In this document: positions 24,201-33,000 of the stretch, piece after piece
How the letters are laid out: each line of letters begins with the position of its first letter
Position numbering within the stretch: the stretch's first letter is position 1
Assembly (NCBI GenBank): GCA_016213205.1
Contig: JACRAZ010000098.1
Coordinates: 1 to 64,000, forward strand
DNA: 64,000 nt
Source of the DNA: Burkholderiales bacterium
Lineage (GTDB): Bacteria > Pseudomonadota > Gammaproteobacteria > Burkholderiales > Burkholderiaceae_C
Direction: 5' to 3'
Program-made: the position numbers and the translations under genes
Notes under the pieces: model-generated
Told to the model about the DNA's origin: nothing
The model's database searches: none
Seen by the model: the letters and a program-made list of their open reading frames with translations, nothing else

Positions 24201-26411
24201 ATGGACACGCTGTTCGCCGAACGCCCGCACTTCTTCGAGGGCCAGTACCTTGGCGCCGCCGACCTGGCGGTGCTGCTGGACTACCTGCGCGAGCAGGCCG
24301 CGCGGCTGCGGCTGGCGGGGCGCAGCTGGGGCGTGGTGTCGGGGCTGGAGCTGGTGCAAGGCACCGACCCCGGTGGCGCGATCCAGTACACCATCGCGCC
24401 CGGCATCGCGATCGACGGCCACGGCCGGCTGCTCGCGCTGCTGCAGCCCACGCGGCTGGATGCGGGGCTGTTCGCGCTGCAGCCCAGCGGCCTGGTCAAT
24501 GTGTGGCTGCGCCACAGCGAGGCCTCGGCCGGAGGCGTGCGGCCCGGCTTCGAGGTGTGCGACAGCAGCGACGCCTACGCCCGCGTGTCCGAAAGCGTGG
24601 TGATCGAGGTGGGCCTGCGGCAGACCGTCGCGCAACGCGAGAGCGGCGTCGAGTTGGGCGGCAGCCTCTACACCGACGCGCGCGACGCGCCGGGCACGCT
24701 GCTGCCAGGCCGCCCGCTCGCGTTGGACGGCAGCGTCGGCGCGCAGCTGTTTCCGAACGACGACGAGCCCACCCATTGGCTGGTGCCGCTCGGCCGCGTG
24801 GCGTGGACGCAGGGCGCACCGGGCGCGTTCGCGGCCGCCGATGCCACGGCGCAGAAGCTGTCGCTGATCTTCCGCCGCCAGGCCGGCCTGATCGCCGAAT
24901 CGCTGATCGCCGCTGGCGGCCTGCTGCGCCTGCGCGCCCGCTGGACCGAACGTGAAGCCGGCAAGACCGGCGACCAGCTTGCCGCGGCCGCGGCCCCGCG
25001 CGAGCGCGACCTGCAGAGCTGCCACCAGCGCATCGAGCCCACCGAGGCCATCTGGCTCGAGGAGCACACGCGGCTCACTGGCGACCTGCGGCTGCACGGC
25101 CGGCGTGTCGAGTGGCAGGCCGAGGGCGGCACCGACTACGCTGCCGGCGAGCCGGTGCTGGGCCTGCGGCGCGCCGCGGCAGCCAATGCGCTGGGCGGCC
25201 AGGACCTGCAGCTGCTGCTGGGCAGCGGCGCGCCCGGGCCGAGCCGGCTGGTGGTGGGCGGCGCGGTGCTGCAGCCGGCGCCGGCCGACCCCTGCCGGCC
25301 CGAATTCGACTTCACCGCCGGCGTCGTGGTGCAGCACGATGCCAAGCTCGGCGTGGGCACCGCGGACAGCCCGCTCGTTCACCCGCTCACGGTGCGGGTG
25401 ACCGGCGCGCAGCAGCAGGCGCTGGCGCTGCAATCGGCCGCGGGCGTGGTGACCTGGCAGATCAACACGCTGCCCGGCGCGCCCGGCTTCAACCTGACGC
25501 AGGCCGATGCGACGCAGTCCAACCTGTTCGTCGCGCCGACCGGCCAGGTGGGCATCGGCACCAGCACGCCGCAGGCCAAGCTCGATGTGCGGGGCGTGCC
25601 GGCGCCGCAGGGCAACCCGCTCGGTGCGGGCAAGTGGCTGCAGGCCGGTGATGGCGGCGACGCGGGGCGCGTGTGGCTGCAGTACGGCCCGCAGCTCGCG
25701 CCGCTGATGGTGATGAGCGACTTCGACGACCCGCCGCGGCTGCAGTTCCAGCAAACCGGCAATGGCACCGAGGAAGCACCGCAGTTCTCGAGCTGGATCG
25801 GCCTGGCCGGGCAGAACTCACCCGACCTGGCGCTGTTCGGCGGGCGCGTGGGCATCGGCACCCTGGCACCGCAGCGCTCGCTGCATGTCGAGGGCGTGGA
25901 GGTGCACTCGGGCGGCGCCGGTGCGGGCTTCTCGTTCGCCAACCGCGGCAGCGGCTTCGTCAACCTGCCGCCCGCCGGCGAGCGCTGGGTGCTGTATGCG
26001 ACCGGTGGCGTTGCGCGCCTGTGGTCGGGCGACGACAAGCTGAGCCTGGACACCAGCGGCAACCTGCGCTTCGGCCCGACGCTGCGCTACCACGCGGTGG
26101 GCTCGCCGGACAACGTGCGCATGCTGTGCGGGCGCGTCAACGCGCTGGGGCCGACGGTGGGCACCGACTGGTTCGTCACGCATGTGGGCACCGGGGTGTA
26201 CCTGGTGAGCTTCGTGGTGCCGTTCACCGCCGTGCCGGTGATCACCACCACGCTGGTCGATCCGCTGGCCGAGGACAACGTGATCTGCGTGCGTGCCGTG
26301 TCGGCCAACAGCTTCACCTGCGTCGTGCGCGACATCGACAGCGGCGCGCCCGATGGCAGCACGCCGCAGGACTCGGGCTTCAACTTCGTGGCCATCGGGC
26401 CGCGCCCCTGA
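24201..26411 (+). CDS. Fibre-like protein 3: shared head module and VGIGT tail-fibre repeats
   Basis: 736 residues. Residues 8-75 (PHFFEGQYLGAADLAVLLDY, WGVVSGLELVQ, IAPGIAIDGHGRLLAL) repeat the module of the two preceding proteins. The C-terminal half has the repeats KLGVGT, QVGIGTSTPQAKLDVRG and RVGIGTLAPQRSLHVEG that are typical of trimeric phage and contractile-particle tail fibres. A final beta domain (residues about 635-736) with GTDWFVTHVGTGVYLVSFVV resembles a C1q/jelly-roll-like tip. This is the strongest candidate for the target-recognition fibre (Pvc13/Afp13 role). It lies ten bases after the previous stop, with GGAG before the ATG. Confidence 0.83.
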   Translation: MDTLFAERPHFFEGQYLGAADLAVLLDYLREQAARLRLAGRSWGVVSGLELVQGTDPGGAIQYTIAPGIAIDGHGRLLALLQPTRLDAGLFALQPSGLVNVWLRHSEASAGGVRPGFEVCDSSDAYARVSESVVIEVGLRQTVAQRESGVELGGSLYTDARDAPGTLLPGRPLALDGSVGAQLFPNDDEPTHWLVPLGRVAWTQGAPGAFAAADATAQKLSLIFRRQAGLIAESLIAAGGLLRLRARWTEREAGKTGDQLAAAAAPRERDLQSCHQRIEPTEAIWLEEHTRLTGDLRLHGRRVEWQAEGGTDYAAGEPVLGLRRAAAANALGGQDLQLLLGSGAPGPSRLVVGGAVLQPAPADPCRPEFDFTAGVVVQHDAKLGVGTADSPLVHPLTVRVTGAQQQALALQSAAGVVTWQINTLPGAPGFNLTQADATQSNLFVAPTGQVGIGTSTPQAKLDVRGVPAPQGNPLGAGKWLQAGDGGDAGRVWLQYGPQLAPLMVMSDFDDPPRLQFQQTGNGTEEAPQFSSWIGLAGQNSPDLALFGGRVGIGTLAPQRSLHVEGVEVHSGGAGAGFSFANRGSGFVNLPPAGERWVLYATGGVARLWSGDDKLSLDTSGNLRFGPTLRYHAVGSPDNVRMLCGRVNALGPTVGTDWFVTHVGTGVYLVSFVVPFTAVPVITTTLVDPLAEDNVICVRAVSANSFTCVVRDIDSGAPDGSTPQDSGFNFVAIGPRP

Positions 26412-26413
26412 CG

Positions 26414-28024
26414 ATGGCGATCACCATCGACCGCTGGCACCAGGCGCTGTCGCTGCGCGGGCCGCAGCGTGCGCCGCAGGCGGCGCGCGAGCGGGCCGAG
26501 GCCCTGGCGCGCGGCGCCGGTGCGGCGCTGGGCGGCGCGCTGCAGGCCTGGCTGCAGCGCCACGAGGGCGAGGTGATCCGGGTGCGCCGGCTCGAGCTGG
26601 CGCTCGCGCTCGACCTGGCGCGCGCCACCGACGAGGCGGCGCCCGGTTACGCGGCCGCGCTCGCGCGGGCGATCGCCGACGCCATCGACGACGGCGGCGC
26701 CGACGTGGTGCGTTTCGCCGACCGCAGCGCCTACGTGGCGGCCTTCGCGGTGTCGCTGGCGGCGGGCGACGCACACCAGCGCTGGATGTTCGACGAGTTC
26801 GACGGGCTCGCACCGCTACCGCCGGCGGCGGCCTTGCGCACGCTGGTCGAGCAGGCGCCCGACACCGCCTGGACCTTGATCACGCGGCTGGCGGAGGCGC
26901 CGGCGGTGTTCGCGATGCTGGCCGGCGCCGATGCCCTGCGGGTGCTCGACGTGCTGATCACCACGGCCAGGCCTTCGCCGCCCGGCGCCACGCCACCGGC
27001 CTTGCCGCCGCCCGGCGTGCTGGCCTGCCCGGCAGCGGCGGTGCTGGAGCGGCTCGCACGGGCGGCCGCGGCGGGGCAGGCCCCCGATGCAGCCCTGGTG
27101 GCCACGGCAATCGCCGCGGTGCTGGCGCGTGGTGCCATGCGCGCCCCGGTGGCAACCACCGGGGCCCCCGCGGCGATCGACGCCGCGCTCGAGCAGCGCC
27201 TCGCGTCGCTGGCGCCGGCGCTGCGCGCGCAGCCCGCGGGGCCCGACGCACCACCGCGCCAGGCCTGGGTGGCGCAGGGCCTGCCCTGCCTGGACGAGGC
27301 CACGCCCTGCGCGGCCGCCGGCCTGGTGGTGCTGCTCGACGAGCTCGACGCCTGGCTCGATGCCGCGTGCCCGGCGCGCGGCGCGGTGGCGCTCGCAGCG
27401 CTGGCCACCGCCGCCGCACCGGACGACACCCTGCGCGTGTGGCGCGACCCGGCCTGGCGCGCCCTGCTGGGCGTTGATGCGGGGCTGGACATCGGCGATC
27501 TCGGCGTGCTGCTGGCGGCGCACGATGCCAGGCCCGCCGCGGCCCAGGGCGCGGCCGTGGCCGCAGCCGCCAGCCGCGGCACCGCGTGCTGCTGGCGCGA
27601 CGCCCAGCGCCGCACGCGGGGCGTGGATGGCGCCACCGGCCTGTGGCTGGACAGCGCGCCCGCGGATGCCGCCGCCGACCGGGCCTGCTGGCGCCGGGCA
27701 CGGGCCGATGAGGCCGCGCTCGACCACCCGCTGCAGCACGCGCTGCCGCCGGCCTGGGGCGCCCTGGTGCGCATGGCCGCGCAGTTTGCGTGGCGCCGCG
27801 TGGCGTGGCGGGTGCCGGGCCTGTGCGGTGCCAGCCTGCCATGGCTGCGCAGCAACCTGCTGGGCGGCGATGGCAGCGTGCGCCACGACACCAAGACGCC
27901 GTGGCACTGGCGCTGCCCGCGCGCGCCCTTGCACGTGCTGCTCGCGATGACCACGCTCGCCGCGCGCGAGCATGTCTGGCGCGGCCCGCCGGCGCGCCGG
28001 CTGAGCCTGGAGTTCCACGACTGA
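26414..28024 (+). CDS. Probable contractile injection system tape-measure protein (CIS_TMP/Afp14-like)
   Basis: 536 residues, starting two bases after fibre 3. The N-terminal part HEGEVIRVRRLELALALDLA matches the motif of the contractile-injection tape-measure family, in which a strand of the type IRRLELDLG follows an N-terminal helix. The remainder is alanine/leucine/proline-rich helix, including a shorter region similar in composition to a repeat of the first domain (residues about 430-500). In Afp/PVC the tape-measure gene lies just before the AAA+ ATPase, exactly as here. The low sequence complexity makes the assignment moderate. Confidence 0.65.
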   Translation: MAITIDRWHQALSLRGPQRAPQAARERAEALARGAGAALGGALQAWLQRHEGEVIRVRRLELALALDLARATDEAAPGYAAALARAIADAIDDGGADVVRFADRSAYVAAFAVSLAAGDAHQRWMFDEFDGLAPLPPAAALRTLVEQAPDTAWTLITRLAEAPAVFAMLAGADALRVLDVLITTARPSPPGATPPALPPPGVLACPAAAVLERLARAAAAGQAPDAALVATAIAAVLARGAMRAPVATTGAPAAIDAALEQRLASLAPALRAQPAGPDAPPRQAWVAQGLPCLDEATPCAAAGLVVLLDELDAWLDAACPARGAVALAALATAAAPDDTLRVWRDPAWRALLGVDAGLDIGDLGVLLAAHDARPAAAQGAAVAAAASRGTACCWRDAQRRTRGVDGATGLWLDSAPADAAADRACWRRARADEAALDHPLQHALPPAWGALVRMAAQFAWRRVAWRVPGLCGASLPWLRSNLLGGDGSVRHDTKTPWHWRCPRAPLHVLLAMTTLAAREHVWRGPPARRLSLEFHD

Positions 28025-30027
28025 TGCTGCGCGACGCCCTGCCCACCGACACCCGTGCGACCTGGCACCGCTGGCTCGACGCGCTGGTCGAGCGCGAGCT
28101 CCTGCGCCTGCGCGCACGCTTCGTGCCGACGCTGGAGGAGTGGCGCACCGTGTACGTCACCGATGCGCAGATCGACGCGCTGCTCGACCCCGCGGGCGAG
28201 CCCGGCGCGCTGGACGCTGAACGCATTGCCACGCTCACGGACGAGGCCGCGCAGCTTGCGTTGTCGCTCGCCCACGACGGCCTCGGCGCCGCGCTGGCGG
28301 CGCGCCTGGCGCTGGACGAGGCCGCGCTCGCGCTGCTGCTGTGCGCGCTGGCACCCGACCTCGACCCGCGCTACGAGGCCCACTACGCCTACCTCAACGA
28401 CGACGCGGCCCGCCGGCTGCTGACACTGGACCTCGCGCGCCGCCTGCTCGGCAGCGACGACGTGGCCGCGCTCACCGCGCCCGGTGCGGCGCTGGTGGCG
28501 CTGGGCCTGGTCGAGCTGATCGAGCCGCCCGAGCCGCGCAGCCGCTGGCGCCGCGAGCTGCGTGTGGCCGAACCGGTGCTGCAGTTCGCGCTCGGGCTGC
28601 CGCCGGCCGATGCGGCCTGGCAGCGCGAGGCCGCCTGGTGCGGCGCGCCGGCCGCCACCGGGCCCTGCGCCGCCGAGCCCCTGGTGCATGTGGCGGGCGA
28701 CGACGCCGAGGACCGGCGCGAAGCCGCCCACGCCTGGGCCGTCGCGCGCGGGCTGGCCACCTTGCACGTGCCGGCGCCGGTGGCGGCGGCACACGGGCGC
28801 TCGCTGCTGCTGGCAGCGCGGCTGGCCGGCGCGGCGCTGCTGGTCGACAACGATGGCGTGGCACCGGTGCCCGCACGCTCACCCGAGGCGCTGGCCGGCC
28901 TGGGCGTGCCGCTGGCGCTGCTGACGCCACCGGCCCTGCCCGCTGCCGCGTGGCTGGCCGACTGGCCGCACCTGCGCATCAACGCGGCGCCGCCGGCAGC
29001 GCCGCTGCGCGCGGCCTTGTGGCAGCAGGCGCTGGCGCAGCAGGGGCTCGCGGTCGGCGACACCACGCTGCAGGCCTTGTCGCTGCGCCACCCCTTGTCC
29101 GCCACGCGCATCCGCGCGGCCGCCACCGCGGCCGCGTGGTCGCGCCACGCCGACGACGACGAGGCCACGCTGGCCGCGCTGCTGGACGACGAGGCGCGCG
29201 CGCGCGCCCACGAGGCGCTGGGCCGCGTCGCGCGGCGCGTCGACCGCCAGCACGCCTGGGACGAGCTGGTGCTCAACGAGGTCACGCTGCGCCAGTTGCG
29301 CGAGCTGGCCGATGCGATCCGGGTGCGCGATCGCGTCTACGGCGCCTGGGGCCTGGGCCGGCGCAGCGGCCGTGGCGCCGGCCTGGCGGCGCTGTTCTGC
29401 GGCGCCTCGGGCACCGGCAAGACCATGGCCGCCTCGGTGGTGGCCGCGGCCGCCGGCCAGGCGGTCTACCGCGTCGACCTGGCCGCGGTGGTCTCGAAGT
29501 ACATCGGCGAGACCGAGCAGAACCTCGACCGCGTGTTCCGCGCCGCCGAACGCTCGTGCGCGGTGCTGCTGTTCGACGAGGCCGACGCGCTGCTCGGCCG
29601 CCGCTCCGAGGTGAAGGACGCACAGGACCGCTATGCGAACCTCGAGGTCGCCTACCTGCTGCAGAAGCTGGAGGAGCATGCCGGCGTCGTGATCCTCGCG
29701 AGCAACCTGCCAAAGAACCTGGACAGCGCGTTCGTGCGCCGCATGCACTTCACGATCGAGTTCGCACGCCCCGCAGCGCCGCTGCGCGAGCGGCTGTGGC
29801 GCGGCATGCTGCCGCCGGCGCTGCCGCGCAGCGACGACATCGATTTCACCTGGCTTGCCGAGCGCTTCGACATCACCGGCGGCGAGATCCAGGCGGCGAC
29901 GCTGGACGCCGCGTTCTATGCCGCGGCCGCCGACCTGCCACTGGACATGTCGCACCTGCTGCACGCCTTGTCGCGCCGGCAGGCGCAGCAGGGCCAGGCC
30001 GTCGGCACGGCCCGCTACGGGCGCTGA
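28024..30027 (+). CDS. AAA+ ATPase of the injection system (Afp15/Pvc15-like)
   Basis: 667 residues. The last 250 form a classical AAA domain: Walker A GASGTGKTMAA near residue 460, the pore loop region VVSKYIGETEQNLDRVF, Walker B CAVLLFDEADALLG near residue 512, the sensor strand VVILASNLPKNLD, and paired arginines FVRRMHFTIEF. The first 350 residues form an alanine-rich helical domain (winged-helix-like, LLARRLLGSDDVAALTAPG type) common to the ATPases of these loci. In the eCIS family the enzyme is needed for assembly, probably by chaperoning cap or cargo. The ATG overlaps the previous stop (TGATG). Confidence 0.93.
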   Translation: MLRDALPTDTRATWHRWLDALVERELLRLRARFVPTLEEWRTVYVTDAQIDALLDPAGEPGALDAERIATLTDEAAQLALSLAHDGLGAALAARLALDEAALALLLCALAPDLDPRYEAHYAYLNDDAARRLLTLDLARRLLGSDDVAALTAPGAALVALGLVELIEPPEPRSRWRRELRVAEPVLQFALGLPPADAAWQREAAWCGAPAATGPCAAEPLVHVAGDDAEDRREAAHAWAVARGLATLHVPAPVAAAHGRSLLLAARLAGAALLVDNDGVAPVPARSPEALAGLGVPLALLTPPALPAAAWLADWPHLRINAAPPAAPLRAALWQQALAQQGLAVGDTTLQALSLRHPLSATRIRAAATAAAWSRHADDDEATLAALLDDEARARAHEALGRVARRVDRQHAWDELVLNEVTLRQLRELADAIRVRDRVYGAWGLGRRSGRGAGLAALFCGASGTGKTMAASVVAAAAGQAVYRVDLAAVVSKYIGETEQNLDRVFRAAERSCAVLLFDEADALLGRRSEVKDAQDRYANLEVAYLLQKLEEHAGVVILASNLPKNLDSAFVRRMHFTIEFARPAAPLRERLWRGMLPPALPRSDDIDFTWLAERFDITGGEIQAATLDAAFYAAAADLPLDMSHLLHALSRRQAQQGQAVGTARYGR

Positions 30028-30032
30028 CGACC

Positions 30033-33000
30033 ATGGCCTGCACCGCCCAGCGTGCGAAGGCCGCGGCCACGGCCGAGGCCCCTGCGCACGCCCACGAGGC
30101 ACCGACCGCCAGGCGCCGCGGCGGGGGCTCCAACCAGGCCGCGCTGCTGGCGGCCGGCATCCAGGCCAAGCTGCGTGTCGGCGGTGTGCAGGACGCGGCG
30201 GAGCATGAGGCCGACCGGCTCGCCGAGCGTTTTGCCTTCGGCGCCGCGGTGCCCCAGCCCTGTTGCAGCGGCTGCGCCGAATCCACGCCAGCGGGCACCG
30301 TGCAGCGTTCGGCGCTGCCCGGCGCCGCCGCCCAGCCGGCCGTCGACCGCCTGCCGCTCGGTGACGGCGCGCCGCTCGCCGCCGGGCTGCGCGGCCCGCT
30401 CGAGCACCACCTCGACGCCGACCTGTCGGCGGTGCGCGTGCACACCGACGGCCGCGCCGCCGCGGCGAGCGAGCGCATCGGCGCGCGCGCGTTCGCGCAT
30501 GGCAGCGACATCGCGTTCGGCGCCGGCCAGTACGCGCCGCACAGCGCGGAGGGCCGGCGCCTGATCGCCCACGAGGTGGTGCACACGGTGCAGCAGGGCC
30601 GTGGCGCCGGCACGCCGCGCCAGCGCGGCGTGCCGCGCGTGCGGGGCGAGAACGGCAAGCAGTTCACGCCCGAGGAGATGCAGTTCCTCGCCAAGTGGCA
30701 GGAACAGAACGCGCTGCAGGAGTTCACCAACCAGCTGGGCCAGGACCCGCGTGTGCACCAGAAGAAGGCGCCGGACTCGCCCTTCGGCTTCAGCGGCGGC
30801 AGCGGCGGCGACTGGAGCCAGCAGCTGCGCTGGGAAAACGGCCGCTGGGTCGACCCGAAGGACACCTACAGCGATGTCTGCCCCAGCTGCCACCAGCGGC
30901 CCTGGGAGATCCGCGAGCAGCGCCAGCAGCGCGAAGCCGAGCTGGCGCGCAAGAAGCTCGAGGAAGCCTGGCCCGGCATGCACGCCAAGCAGCAGGACAA
31001 GGCGCTGGCCGGTCTGGCGGCCACGCTGAACGAGGACATCGCCTCGAGCCACCTCGCGGCCACGCAGGCACGGCTGGCGCTGTTCGACAACGCGCTCGCG
31101 GCCACGCCGATGCTGGGCGACGAACTGCTCGGCCTGCCGACCAGCGCCTTGAGCGCCGAGCTGCGCAGCCACTGGCTGCTGGCAGCGCAGGCGGCGGTGC
31201 TGGTGGACAACTACATCAACGCGCCCGCGGGCAGCATCGAGTCCGCCGCGATGGAGCCTGCGCGCAAGGCGTGGATCACCTACTTCAACACCGTCGCGAA
31301 GATGCTCGGCGAGATGGACCGCGCCGAAGCACGGCGCCAGGCGCGCTGGCAGCCGCGCGGTGCGCAGCCGAAGCAGCAGACCTGCCCCGGTGGCTGCCAC
31401 GCGCCGGCGCCGCAGCCGGCGTCTGATTTCCTGCAGGGCTACGGGCAGGCCGACCCGCTGCCACGCTCACGCATCGAGATGCCCGACGACGTGCGGACGA
31501 TGCCGACCGCCACCGCCACCACGGTCGGCCCGCTGGTGGCCCGCACGAACAAGGCGGTCATCGCCACCCAGGCGGCCGCCGACGTGGCGGCCTGGAAGGC
31601 GGCGCGCGCCGACTACCAATGGACCATCGGGCAGCTCGACCGCGTGCTGCGCACGCGCGGCAGCCAGGGCTGGGGCGGCAAGGACCTGGTCGAGCAGCTG
31701 GATTTCGCGCAGGGGCTGCTCGAGCGCCAGCAGGTGTTCAAGGAAGAACATCCCGCGGCGCTGAAGGTGCAGGCGGTGTTCTTTCCGAAGTTCGATTTCG
31801 AGGACACCGTCGACGAGAAGGGCCAGCGCGTGAAGGGCGCACGCAGCATCCCGTGGCACTTCTACCTGGTGCGCACGCCGGTCGCGCCCGGCACGCGCAT
31901 CGTGCCGGCGGGCTACACCTGGGAGCTGCACGACATCACGGCGCCCAAGCGCCCGGGCGGCCGCACCGTGAAGACCAGCTACCAGGTGGACATGATCGCG
32001 GCGCTGGCGCGCGAGCGCTACGACCCGAAGCCGATCGACCAGATGGACCCGCCGCCGGTGCTGTTCGACGAGCTGAACCACCGCGACTTCTTCCCCGAGG
32101 GCATGCTGTACTGGAACTACCCGCTGTCGGGCAAGCGCGGCTCGCTGCAGACCACGGCGCCGCGGCCCTTCGGCGAGTGGCTGAAGCTGATCGGCATGGC
32201 GGTGGCGGTGATCGGCGGCGTGCTGCTGCCGATGGTGGGCGCGCCCGCCGCGCTGGCCTTCGCGGCGATGGCGGGCGGCACCGCGCTGTCGATCGCCGGC
32301 AGCCTGCACCGCATGAACGAGATGGAAGCGCACGGCGTGCTCACGCAGGCCGAGCGCGACCGCTTCTACTGGGACATCGCGCTCGACGTGGCCAACATGC
32401 TGACGCTGGGCCTGGGCCGTGTCGCCACCGTCGCCCGCGCCGCCGGTGCGGTGCGCGCCGCACGCACCGCGGAGACCGCGTACTTCTACGTGCGGCGGGC
32501 CGAGATCGGCATGGACCTGGTCAACGTCGGCATCATCTCGCACGACCTGCTGGCCCAGTACCGCACCATCCAGGGCTCGAAGATGAGCCCCGATGAAAAG
32601 AGCCGCGCGATGAGGGAGCTGTTCGCGATGGGCCTGCTGAGCGGCGCGCTGAGCTTCGTCTCGCTGCGCGCCGGGGCGCACGATCTGACCAAGAAGCCCA
32701 CGCTGACGCTCGATGTCGACCCGCTGAACCCGTCGCGCACCGTCGCGCGGCTCGAGGAAGGGGCCGAGGTGGCCGCCGAAGCCGGCCGCCACGACGCCGC
32801 CCGCAGCGGTGCCAAGGCGCAGGAGGTGGCCACGCTGCCGCACTTCAACACCAAGACCGGCGAGAAGCACACCTACCGCTTCTGGGACGACGGCCGCATC
32901 ACCCGCTGCAGCGAGCCGCCCTGCCTGATGCTGAGCCAGAGCCTGGTGTCGCGCATCGGCGAGATGGGCGACACCATGCTCGCCAAGAGCCGCCACCACG

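Noticed and set aside
30560..30590. Calling the DUF4157 protein an active metalloprotease
   Set aside because: The HEVVH motif is visible, but many DUF4157 domains are thought not to be proteolytic and no third ligand could be assigned from sequence alone.
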